Shown here piece after piece: positions 1 to 5,068 of a stretch of 8,129 nucleotides of DNA (its first letter is position 1; every line of letters begins with the position of its first letter). The stretch is from Candidatus Saccharimonadota bacterium (GTDB taxonomy: Bacteria; Patescibacteriota; Saccharimonadia; UBA4664). Both the position numbers and the translations under genes were made by a program. The notes under the pieces are model-generated. The model was not told the DNA's origin. It saw nothing but the letters and a program-made list of their open reading frames with translations, and ran no database searches. Location of the stretch: assembly GCA_029237755.1 (NCBI GenBank), contig JAQZBT010000038.1, forward strand, positions 1 through 8,129, read 5' to 3'.

Positions 1-448
1 GCTCCAGCGCGATCGGGATCTGAGAATGCAGTGGGTCCGGCAGCTCATGAAACTCAAACCAGCCGAAACTATCGGCCATGTCCGGCTCCATCAACCGTAC
101 CTGGGCCGGGTCGACGCGCACCAGAAAATCCAGTCCCAGCCAATGCGTCGGCGTCCCATCTACTGACGTCCTAAACGCATCGCGGTAACCCAGAAACTCT
201 ATCTCCAGCGGCTCAGCGCCAAACTCTTCCATCAGCTCACGTTTCACCGTATCCTCGGCGCGCTCGCCCCACTTCAGGCCGCCGGCTCCGACGTCCCACC
301 GTCCGGCTTCATCACGGGCCTTTTCGCTGCGCTTGGCAAAAAACAATTTGCCGGCGCCGTCGTGGCAGAAGAACACCACGGACACGCCGACGAAACTCTT
401 GCCCTTATGTGCTCGCAGCACTTCTGGGGGTAATGGTTCATAACTCAT
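1..448 (-). CDS. Nudix hydrolase (3' end outside window)
   Basis: Nudix enzymes hydrolyse nucleoside diphosphates linked to another moiety, using Mg2+ held by the Nudix box. The frame is open from ATG at 448 to the left edge, giving 149 residues (MSYEPLPPEVLRAHKG...) with no stop seen, so the C-terminus is missing. A complete Nudix box fits the consensus Gx5Ex7REUxEExGU at residues 56-78: G56, E62, R70-E71, E74-E75, G77. It is preceded by the usual strand and WDVGAGG turn. The downstream segment (HWLGLDFLVRV, then GWFEFHELPD) matches the late strand and helix of the fold. Substrate cannot be told; families like this include dNTP-pool cleaners and IPP-isomerase-like proteins. The start is chosen because an extended -10-like box lies 6 nt upstream and no Shine-Dalgarno (SD) sequence is visible. 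It is divergent from the PCC-domain gene. Family certain, substrate unknown. Confidence 0.93.
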   Translation of the reverse strand, partial: MSYEPLPPEVLRAHKGKSFVGVSVVFFCHDGAGKLFFAKRSEKARDEAGRWDVGAGGLKWGERAEDTVKRELMEEFGAEPLEIEFLGYRDAFRTSVDGTPTHWLGLDFLVRVDPAQVRLMEPDMADSFGWFEFHELPDPLHSQIPIALE

Positions 449-450
449 AT

Positions 451-459
451 TGCTACAAT
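451..459 (+). promoter_or_regulatory. Extended -10 promoter of the PCC-HAD-AKR operon, leaderless
   Basis: TG-C-TACAAT occupies 451-459, followed by seven bases and the ATG at 467. The same TGnTACAAT motif precedes ruvB and pilM in this window, which supports it as a real promoter class here. No -35 matching TTGACA lies 16-18 bp upstream, in line with an extended -10 type. The expected transcription start coincides with the start codon, and no SD sequence exists between them. Confidence 0.68.
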
Positions 460-463
460 AACA
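455..463 (-). promoter_or_regulatory. Extended -10 promoter of the Nudix gene, leaderless
   Basis: On the minus strand the sequence reads TG-T-TATTGT (463 to 455), then six bases, then the ATG at 448. TATTGT keeps the first three and last positions of the TATAAT consensus and has the TGn extension. No -35 is recognisable. Transcription 6-7 nt past the box would start at or next to the A of ATG, giving a leaderless mRNA. It shares base pairs 455-459 with the opposite -10 box. The hexamer is weaker than the plus-strand one. Confidence 0.45.
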
Positions 464-466
464 TCG

Positions 467-859
467 ATGAAACTCTACGCCACAAGACTCAGCCCCGATA
501 CCGACTTGCGCCCCGCGATAGACCACTACGTCGAGTCGCAGGGCATCACAGCCGGCGTGATCGTCAGCGCAGTTGGCAGTCTCGGGCGAGTGCGCTTGCG
601 CATGGCCGGCGGCAAGTCAGAACTGATCCGCGAAGAGGACTTTGAGATCGTCTCGTGCACCGGCACCGTCGGCGTGGGCGGATCGCACATGCACCTCTCC
701 CTCTCAGACAGTAAGGGCAACGTTATAGGCGGCCACCTCAAGGAGGACGGCTGCATCATCTCCACAACCGTCGAGCTAGTCATCTTGGCCGACCCGACCC
801 AGAAGTTTGCCCGCCGGCCCGACCTCTTCACCGGCTTCGACGAGCTCGAGATCCAATGA
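467..859 (+). CDS. PCC/DUF296 (PPC) domain protein
   Basis: A 130-residue stand-alone PCC domain (plants and prokaryotes conserved, PF03479), often annotated as a DNA-binding protein by analogy with plant AT-hook proteins. The fold signature is visible: AVGSLGRVRLR at 35-45, EIVSCTGTVG at 60-69, GGSHMHLSLSDSKGNVIGGH at 71-90, and an ELVI strand near 103-106. H74, H76 and H90 form the three-histidine site that binds metal in bacterial homologues, which are trimers. No AT-hook is present, so DNA binding is not supported by the sequence. The domain fills the protein, the usual bacterial length. The start at 467 is chosen because the residue pattern begins with MKLYATRLSPD and a -10 box sits just before it; an upstream out-of-frame ATG at 409 gives a protein without family features. 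Its stop overlaps the HAD gene by ATGA. The biochemical role is unknown. Confidence 0.88.
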   Translation: MKLYATRLSPDTDLRPAIDHYVESQGITAGVIVSAVGSLGRVRLRMAGGKSELIREEDFEIVSCTGTVGVGGSHMHLSLSDSKGNVIGGHLKEDGCIISTTVELVILADPTQKFARRPDLFTGFDELEIQ

Positions 860-1503
860 TCAAAGCCGTCATATTTGACCTCGACGGCACACTCGCCCCG
901 GGCGTCTCCTGGCTCGACCTCACCCGCGACCTCGGCGCCTCCGTCACCTCGCACTCGCGCATCTTCAAAGAGTTCCAATCCCGCGTCATCAGCTACGAAG
1001 AGTCCAAACGCCGCCTGCTCGGCCTTTGGCATTCTACCGGCAACGCCAACCGTGACTACATGACCGGCATCTTCAAAGACTGGCCCATCCACCAGGCCGC
1101 CCCTATCGTTCTGCGCAAGGTCCAGCGCCTCGGACTCAAGCGCGCCATTATGACCGGCTCAATGGACCTCTACGCCCAAGTCGTCGCCCACCGCCTGCAC
1201 GTTAATAATTGGTATGCCAACACGCGCCTCGTCTTTGACGAGGACGGCCAACTCATCGACTACCACTACGAGCGCGACCAGGCCGGCAAGAAGGCCCAGC
1301 AACTCGAATACTTTTGCACCAAGTACAAGCTCCTGCCCTCCGAGTGCGTGGTGGTAGGGGATAGTGATAACGATATCGAGCTCTTCCACCGCACTGGCAA
1401 GGGCATTCTTCTAGAAACGGAGGGCCAATCGGCCGAACTGCACGACGCGGCTTGGCAGACAGTCGAGCGCCTGCCTGATATCCTACAAATCATCGAATCC
1501 TAG
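856..1503 (+). CDS. HAD-superfamily phosphatase, SerB-like
   Basis: A 215-residue haloacid-dehalogenase-fold hydrolase that should dephosphorylate a small molecule through a phospho-aspartate intermediate. All four motifs are present: motif I FDLDGTL with D8 and D10; motif II IMTGS with T100; motif III lysine K145 or K146; and motif IV GDSDND at 168-173 with D169 and D173. The alpha-helical cap falls between motifs I and II (about 15-85), as in the C1-cap SerB/phosphoserine-phosphatase type. The cap is divergent and the usual SerB cap residues are not obvious, so phosphoserine should not be assumed as substrate. The ATG at 856 overlaps the upstream stop (ATGA), implying translational coupling; no strong SD is seen. 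The gene is followed after 11 bp by the aldo/keto reductase. Family sure, substrate open. Confidence 0.92.
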   Translation: MIKAVIFDLDGTLAPGVSWLDLTRDLGASVTSHSRIFKEFQSRVISYEESKRRLLGLWHSTGNANRDYMTGIFKDWPIHQAAPIVLRKVQRLGLKRAIMTGSMDLYAQVVAHRLHVNNWYANTRLVFDEDGQLIDYHYERDQAGKKAQQLEYFCTKYKLLPSECVVVGDSDNDIELFHRTGKGILLETEGQSAELHDAAWQTVERLPDILQIIES

Positions 1504-1506
1504 GAG
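1502..1506 (+). promoter_or_regulatory. Shine-Dalgarno site of the aldo/keto reductase gene
   Basis: AGGAG at 1502-1506 lies 8 nt before the ATG at 1515 and overlaps the stop codon of the HAD gene. It shows that SD-led initiation exists in this genome, so its absence before 467, 2401 and 4064 is informative. Confidence 0.8.
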
Positions 1507-1514
1507 ATCAGTCC

Positions 1515-2297
1515 ATGAAGATACCGCAGATTGGCTTCGGCACGTGGCGCATTAAGGATCACAACGAAGGCGTCGAGTCGGTCAAAGTTGCGCTCGAGAC
1601 CGGCTACCGTCTCATCGACACCGCTCAAATCTACGGCAACGAAGCGGCCGTCGGAGAGGGGATCAAGGCCAGTGGCGTTCCCCGTGAAGACATCTATCTC
1701 ACCACCAAAATCTGGACCGGAAACTTTTCCCCGGAGCTGGTAGCGCCCAGCTTCGCCGAATCCCTCGAGAAGCTACGTACCGATTATGTCGACCTGCTGC
1801 TGCTCCATTGGCCCAGACCCGGTCGCCATGAGGCCTGGATTGAGCTCGAGAAGCTTCACCAAGCCGGCACCGTCAAGCACATCGGCGTCTCCAACTACAC
1901 CATCCGCCACCTCGACGAGCTGCTCGCTTCCTGCAAAGTTAAGCCCGCCGTCAACCAGGTGGAGCTCCACGTCTACCTCCAGCAGCCCGAGCTGATCCAA
2001 TACTGCAAAAACCACGACATCGCCGTCGAAGCCTACTCACCCCTGGTACACGGCGCACGCATGGACCACCCCGTGCTGAAAGATGTGGCGGCTAAGCACG
2101 ACAAGACCCCGGCCCAGATCATGCTGCGCTGGTGCATCGATGCCGGCACCATACCATTGCCAAAGTCGGTCACGCCCGACCGCATCCGCTCCAACTTCGA
2201 CGTGCTGGACTTCCAGCTCGACGACGAGGACATGGTCAAGATCAAGCAGCTCAACACCCACGAGCGCATCAACGACGACCCCAACACGATGGCCTGA
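1515..2297 (+). CDS. Aldo/keto reductase
   Basis: A 260-residue NADPH-dependent aldo/keto reductase, a cytoplasmic (beta/alpha)8 barrel that reduces aldehydes or ketones. The catalytic tetrad is complete: D35 and Y40 in LIDTAQIYGNE, K65 in LTTKIW, and H98 in LLLLHWPRPG. The signature GVSNY is at 124-128, and the NADPH-binding PKS motif is at 216-218 (IPLPKSVTPDRIRSN), with R223 and N227 nearby. Length and features fit the short DkgA/YvgN-like group (2,5-diketo-D-gluconate or methylglyoxal reductases), but substrate cannot be read from sequence. The start is fixed by AGGAG 8 nt upstream and by the N-terminal motif IPQIGFGTWRI. It is the last gene of the plus-strand operon. A plausible role is aldehyde detoxification, which is inference. 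Confidence 0.95.
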   Translation: MKIPQIGFGTWRIKDHNEGVESVKVALETGYRLIDTAQIYGNEAAVGEGIKASGVPREDIYLTTKIWTGNFSPELVAPSFAESLEKLRTDYVDLLLLHWPRPGRHEAWIELEKLHQAGTVKHIGVSNYTIRHLDELLASCKVKPAVNQVELHVYLQQPELIQYCKNHDIAVEAYSPLVHGARMDHPVLKDVAAKHDKTPAQIMLRWCIDAGTIPLPKSVTPDRIRSNFDVLDFQLDDEDMVKIKQLNTHERINDDPNTMA

Positions 2298-2400
2298 ACC
2301 GGGGGCATTGCGTACAGAGGGAGCAAACCACTAGTCGTGAGGCAGACCGCATATACTTAGGTCCACGAACGACTAGCGGGGCTGCTGATACAATAGCCTC
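2298..2400. other. Intergenic region before ruvB with an inverted repeat
   Basis: CTAGTCGT at 2331-2338 is the exact reverse complement of ACGACTAG at 2369-2376, with 30 bases between. An alternative stem uses TCGTG (2335-2339) with CACGA (2364-2368) plus GACC (2345-2348) with GGTC (2360-2363), leaving an 11-base loop. A TATACT hexamer (2352-2357) lies in the loop. No T-run follows on either strand, so this is not a standard intrinsic terminator. It could be an operator for the ruvB promoter, a structured 3' end of the aldo/keto reductase mRNA, or chance. Confidence 0.5.
2386..2394 (+). promoter_or_regulatory. Extended -10 promoter of ruvB, leaderless
   Basis: TG-A-TACAAT at 2386-2394 is followed by AGCCTC and the ATG at 2401, a 6-nt gap. 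There is no room for an SD, and transcription from this box would begin at about the start codon. No convincing -35 is seen. The nine-base pattern matches those before 467 and, on the minus strand, before pilM. Confidence 0.7.
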
Positions 2401-3441
2401 ATGGCTATCGAGAGGATCGTAAACCCCGATACTACCGACCCCGCCGAATCTGCCGACGAGCAGGTCCTCGGCGAGACTCTGCGTCCCCGCACGTTCGATT
2501 CCTATATCGGCCAAAAGCTGCTCAAGCAAAACCTCGGCCTCGCCATCGACGCGGCCAAAGTCCGGGCCGAACCCGTCGACCACATCCTGCTCTACGGCCC
2601 TCCCGGCCTGGGCAAGACCACCATGGCCGGCGTCATCGCCCACGAGCTGGGCTCCAACCTGCGTATTACCTCCGGCCCTGCCATTGAACGGGCAGGGGAC
2701 TTGGCGTCTCTGCTCACCAACCTCGCCGACGGCGATGTGCTCTTCGTGGATGAGATCCACCGCCTGCCCAAGACCGTCGAGGAAGTGCTCTACCCGGCCA
2801 TGGAAGACTTCGGCCTCGACGTTATGCTCGGCAAGGGCCCTTCCGCCAAGTCCATCCGCCTCGACCTGCCCAAGTTCACTATTATCGGTGCCACCACCCG
2901 GGCCGGTGCCCTGTCGGCGCCACTCCGGGACCGCTTCGGCCACGTCCATCGCCTCGAGTTCTACTCGCCCGACGAGATGATTCAGATCATTGAGCGCGCC
3001 GCCGGTATCCTCGATACCAAGCTCGACCGCGAAGCCGCGTCAGAAATCGCCACCCGCTCCCGCCTCACGCCCCGCATCGCCAATCGTCTGCTCAAGCGCG
3101 TGCGCGACTACGCCCAGGTCCACCAGGTCGACACCATCACCCGCAAAGACGCCCGCGCCGCCCTGCACCTGCTTGAGATCGACGAAGTCGGCCTGGACAA
3201 CTCCGATCGCAGACTGTTGTCAGCAATTATCGAACACTACAACGGGGGTCCCGTAGGCCTTACAACACTCGCTGCTATCTGCTCCGAAGAAACCACCACA
3301 ATCGAGGACGTCTACGAGCCCTACCTGATGCAGATCGGACTGCTCGAACGCACTTCCCGGGGTCGCAAAGTCACCCCCAAGGCCTATGCGCACCTCGGCT
3401 TGACACCTCCAACCAGCACGGCTCAGCTACCACTCCAATGA
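2401..3441 (+). CDS. ruvB: Holliday junction branch migration DNA helicase RuvB
   Basis: RuvB is the hexameric AAA+ motor that, with RuvA, drives branch migration of Holliday junctions before RuvC cleavage. The 346-residue protein has normal length and all expected parts: an N-terminal LRPRTFDSYIGQ segment (27-38); Walker A GPPGLGKTT at 66-74; Walker B LFVDEIH with DEIH at 117-120; sensor 1 GATTRAG at 163-169; the LRDRFG arginine segment at 175-180; sensor 2 region RLTPRIANRLLKRVRDYA (221-238); and a C-terminal winged helix containing GGPVGLTTLA (282-291) and RTSRGRKVTPKAY (317-329). The short N-terminal extension rich in D, E and T is variable in the family. The start is set by family alignment and by the promoter 6 nt upstream. 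ruvA and ruvC are not adjacent. Its stop overlaps the next gene's start as ATGA. Confidence 0.98.
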   Translation: MAIERIVNPDTTDPAESADEQVLGETLRPRTFDSYIGQKLLKQNLGLAIDAAKVRAEPVDHILLYGPPGLGKTTMAGVIAHELGSNLRITSGPAIERAGDLASLLTNLADGDVLFVDEIHRLPKTVEEVLYPAMEDFGLDVMLGKGPSAKSIRLDLPKFTIIGATTRAGALSAPLRDRFGHVHRLEFYSPDEMIQIIERAAGILDTKLDREAASEIATRSRLTPRIANRLLKRVRDYAQVHQVDTITRKDARAALHLLEIDEVGLDNSDRRLLSAIIEHYNGGPVGLTTLAAICSEETTTIEDVYEPYLMQIGLLERTSRGRKVTPKAYAHLGLTPPTSTAQLPLQ

Positions 3442-4046
3442 GTGACATGACCACGCCCGACCTGCTCAAGCTGGTCGAAGAGCTCTTCCTGCCGTTCCAT
3501 CAGATCAAGCGCAACCACCGCCTGCCGCGCGGACCCTGGCGGCACGAGACCGACGTTGAACACTCCTGGATCGTCGGGGTCCTGGCCTGCAGTATGGCGC
3601 CCCACATCGACCCCCAGTTGGAACTGGGCAAGATCAGCCAGTATGCCAGCGTGCATGACTTGGTAGAAGTCTACGCCGGCGACACTTCGCTCTTTACGTC
3701 CTCGGCCAAACACCACGCATCGAAAGCCGAACGTGAGCAAGCCAGTCTTGCCCGCATTCGGCAGGAGCACCCGGCTTTCCCCTGGATCGCCGACACTATC
3801 GCGGAGTATGAATCGTTCGCCTCCGACGAAGCCAAATATGTCTATGCCGTCGATAAATACATTGCCCTGATGTATGACCTGATCGACGAAGGCAGGACCC
3901 TGATCAAGCATGGCGTTACTCACGAGCGGTACGAGATCGTGCGCACGGAGCATCGCCGCAAGGCTCATCTCGACCCTCGGGTCGGAAAATACTATGACGA
4001 GATTCTTGCAATTATTCACGAGCACCCGGAATACTTTGCCCGCTGA
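3438..4046 (+). CDS. HD-domain phosphohydrolase, YfbR/5'-nucleotidase-like
   Basis: A 202-residue metal-dependent HD-superfamily protein of the HD_3/YfbR kind. YfbR-type enzymes dephosphorylate deoxyribonucleoside 5'-monophosphates. The metal and catalytic residues seen are H42 (in ETDVEHSWIVG), H73-D74 (in ASVHDLVEVYAGD), E77, D82 and D139 (in YAVDKYIALM), with spacing close to that known for E. coli YfbR. The N-terminal LPFHQIKRNHRLPRG resembles the segment that contacts substrate in the family. The ATG at 3438 overlaps the ruvB stop (ATGA) and no SD is present, so translation is probably coupled to ruvB; M4 is an alternative start. A link to nucleotide salvage alongside recombination is inference. 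The exact substrate (dNMP, or a broader HD_3 substrate) is uncertain. Confidence 0.88.
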   Translation: MSDMTTPDLLKLVEELFLPFHQIKRNHRLPRGPWRHETDVEHSWIVGVLACSMAPHIDPQLELGKISQYASVHDLVEVYAGDTSLFTSSAKHHASKAEREQASLARIRQEHPAFPWIADTIAEYESFASDEAKYVYAVDKYIALMYDLIDEGRTLIKHGVTHERYEIVRTEHRRKAHLDPRVGKYYDEILAIIHEHPEYFAR

Positions 4047-4051
4047 TCCGC

Positions 4052-4057
4052 TATACT
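4052..4057 (+). promoter_or_regulatory. -10 box of the 61-codon gene, leaderless
   Basis: TATACT at 4052-4057 is followed by six bases (GCCCCC) and the ATG at 4064. The hexamer is close to consensus but lacks the TGn extension, and no -35 stands out. Spacing to the start codon equals that of ruvB. It starts 6 bases after the stop of the HD gene, suggesting the small gene has its own transcript in addition to read-through. Confidence 0.6.
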
Positions 4058-4063
4058 GCCCCC

Positions 4064-4249
4064 ATGACTAAGCCGACCATCCGCATCCCCCGCACACCGC
4101 TGCGCCAGGACCTCGACGCTGCCGAGGCGATCAAGGCCGAGATGACCCGGCTCCTATCCGAGCTCGAGCACGCCGCTAACAAAAAAGCGCCGGAGCAACC
4201 CGGGCGCTGGCGTCACAACCCCAAGGATTGGCCTAAAACGGATCGGTAG
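4064..4249 (+). CDS. Small basic protein of unknown function (61 aa)
   Basis: I do not recognise this protein. It has a likely helical centre (about residues 15-40, DLDAAEAIKAEMTRLLSEL) with heptad-like leucines, then a lysine/proline/tryptophan-rich tail (PGRWRHNPKDWPKTDR). It has no membrane segment, signal peptide or cysteine. Codon use is GC-rich at third positions like its neighbours, and a -10 box sits 6 nt before the ATG, so it is probably a real gene. It converges with the pilus operon and its last 17 bases (4233-4249) overlap the 3' end of the PilP-position gene. The pilus operon's terminator hairpin lies inside its codons 41-49. It could be a nucleic-acid- or protein-binding factor, but nothing shows that. 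Confidence 0.7.
   Translation: MTKPTIRIPRTPLRQDLDAAEAIKAEMTRLLSELEHAANKKAPEQPGRWRHNPKDWPKTDR
4181..4208 (-). terminator. Intrinsic terminator of the pilus operon
   Basis: On the minus strand AGCGCC (4208-4203) pairs with GGCGCT (4191-4186). Two inner GG/CC pairs follow after a bulged C, and a 6-base loop closes the hairpin. A run of six T follows (4186-4181, the first one paired). The hairpin begins 24 nt after the stop codon of the last pil gene (4233). It lies within the coding part of the opposing 61-codon gene; the T-run is the complement of its AAA AAA lysine codons. There is no T-run on the other side, so it acts only on the minus strand. Confidence 0.8.
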
Positions 4250-4520
4250 TCCCCAGATCGATCTGGACATTATCGTCGACCACGCCGCGCGTACTCAAAG
4301 ATTCCATCACCGTGCGGTCGTACTTGATAGCCGGCAGCGGCTTGATCGTGGTCTGCGCAGTCGCCGGCTCCACATTCAGCGCCGTGTTGATGATGTAAGC
4401 CGTGTAGCCAAATACTGCTACCAACGCCAATCCATATAGTAGCGCCTGGTACTTCTGCAGCTGCGCCAGTAGAGACTTCAGCGTGGCCATATTCAGTTCG
4501 AGTTTCATATTTGTATTCAT
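4233..4520 (-). CDS. Small membrane protein at the PilP position of the pilus operon
   Basis: A 95-residue protein with a cytoplasmic N-terminus, one membrane helix (about 28-48, YGLALVAVFGYTAYIINTAL) and a short outer tail ending LGTTDPF. It has no lipobox. It follows pilO with a 4-nt ATGA overlap (4517-4520) and is the last gene of the operon. In proteobacteria this place is held by PilP, a lipoprotein of roughly 170-180 residues that binds PilN/PilO and the secretin. This protein is much shorter and lacks the beta-sandwich domain, as would fit a cell without an outer-membrane secretin. The tail ending in DPF is reminiscent of PilP/PilO-type ends, but I would not claim homology. An alternative start is M5 or M11. 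A stabilising subunit of the PilN-PilO platform is the most likely role. Confidence 0.75.
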   Translation of the reverse strand: MNTNMKLELNMATLKSLLAQLQKYQALLYGLALVAVFGYTAYIINTALNVEPATAQTTIKPLPAIKYDRTVMESLSTRGVVDDNVQIDLGTTDPF

Positions 4521-5068
4521 GGCTTTACGTACGCATTCATAGTAAATGCCCAGGTCGCGGCCCCGGCTCCCTCGCGCTTGACGTTCAAGGTCGTGATATT
4601 GGTAAAGCGGTTCAGGTTCTCAAGGCGCTGGGTGAAAGTCTGCAGTTGAGCGTAGTTGCCCTTGACCTTGAAGTTGATCGGCATGGCCGAGACCTTGCCG
4701 GCCTTGATCGTCTGCGACACACCCGAGGGTAGTCCGCCGGGGTTAGGAATGACTACGCCGTCGATCAGCATGCTGGTGCTCTGGGCGACACGCTGTATCT
4801 GGGCCAAAATCTCACTCTGCTTTTTCTCGCGTGGCAGCGTGGCGTCGATCAACGGCAGCACCGGCTCGACGTCTTTGCTGTACTGCATCTGTAGCCGCGA
4901 CAGCGTATCGAGCTGCTCATCGGCCTCGATCTGCTCGGCCAGGCGCGTCGACAGTTCGGTCGACTTGGTGTTCATGTACTGGTAAGCGTAGTAGTAACCC
5001 ACGCCGCCGGCTGCTACTACCGCCACGAGGATACCCAGGACTACGAAGAAGAATTGCTTTGGCTTCAT
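4517..5068 (-). CDS. pilO: Type IV pilus inner-membrane protein PilO
   Basis: PilO pairs with PilN in the inner membrane and links cytoplasmic PilM and the motor to the growing pilus. The 183-residue protein has the expected order: a membrane helix (about 6-28, FFFVVLGILVAVVAAGGVG), a coiled-coil stretch (about 33-66), then a ferredoxin-like domain (about 85-183). The pattern LPREKKQSEILAQIQRVAQ, followed by PINFKVKGNYAQLQTFTQRLENLNRFTNI, is characteristic of PilO. Length is normal for the family. Its ATG overlaps the pilN stop (ATGA, 5068-5065), and its own stop overlaps the next start. No strong SD is visible, so coupling is likely. Confidence 0.9.
   Translation of the reverse strand: MKPKQFFFVVLGILVAVVAAGGVGYYYAYQYMNTKSTELSTRLAEQIEADEQLDTLSRLQMQYSKDVEPVLPLIDATLPREKKQSEILAQIQRVAQSTSMLIDGVVIPNPGGLPSGVSQTIKAGKVSAMPINFKVKGNYAQLQTFTQRLENLNRFTNITTLNVKREGAGAATWAFTMNAYVKP

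Noticed and set aside
409..645. 78-codon plus-strand frame overlapping the Nudix and PCC genes
   Set aside because: Arginine-rich composition typical of an out-of-frame reading; the PCC gene in another frame explains the region.
526..1092. Long minus-strand frame (188 codons) opposite the PCC and HAD genes
   Set aside because: It mirrors two well-recognised plus-strand genes, has low-complexity composition with no family features, and results from the GC-rich third positions of the real genes.
2269..2949. Minus-strand frame of 226 codons opposite ruvB
   Set aside because: The ruvB reading has every RuvB motif; the antisense frame is G/V/E-rich shadow sequence without domains or a start context.
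3423..4025. Minus-strand frame of 200 codons opposite the HD gene
   Set aside because: The plus strand carries the full HD metal-binding set and an ATGA junction with ruvB; the opposite frame has no recognisable domain.
4253..4266. Perfect 14-bp palindrome CCAGATCGATCTGG just after the small gene's stop
   Set aside because: No loop or T-run for a terminator, and it is inside coding sequence for the VQIDLG tail of the PilP-position protein; a chance palindrome of GATC-type codons is likely.
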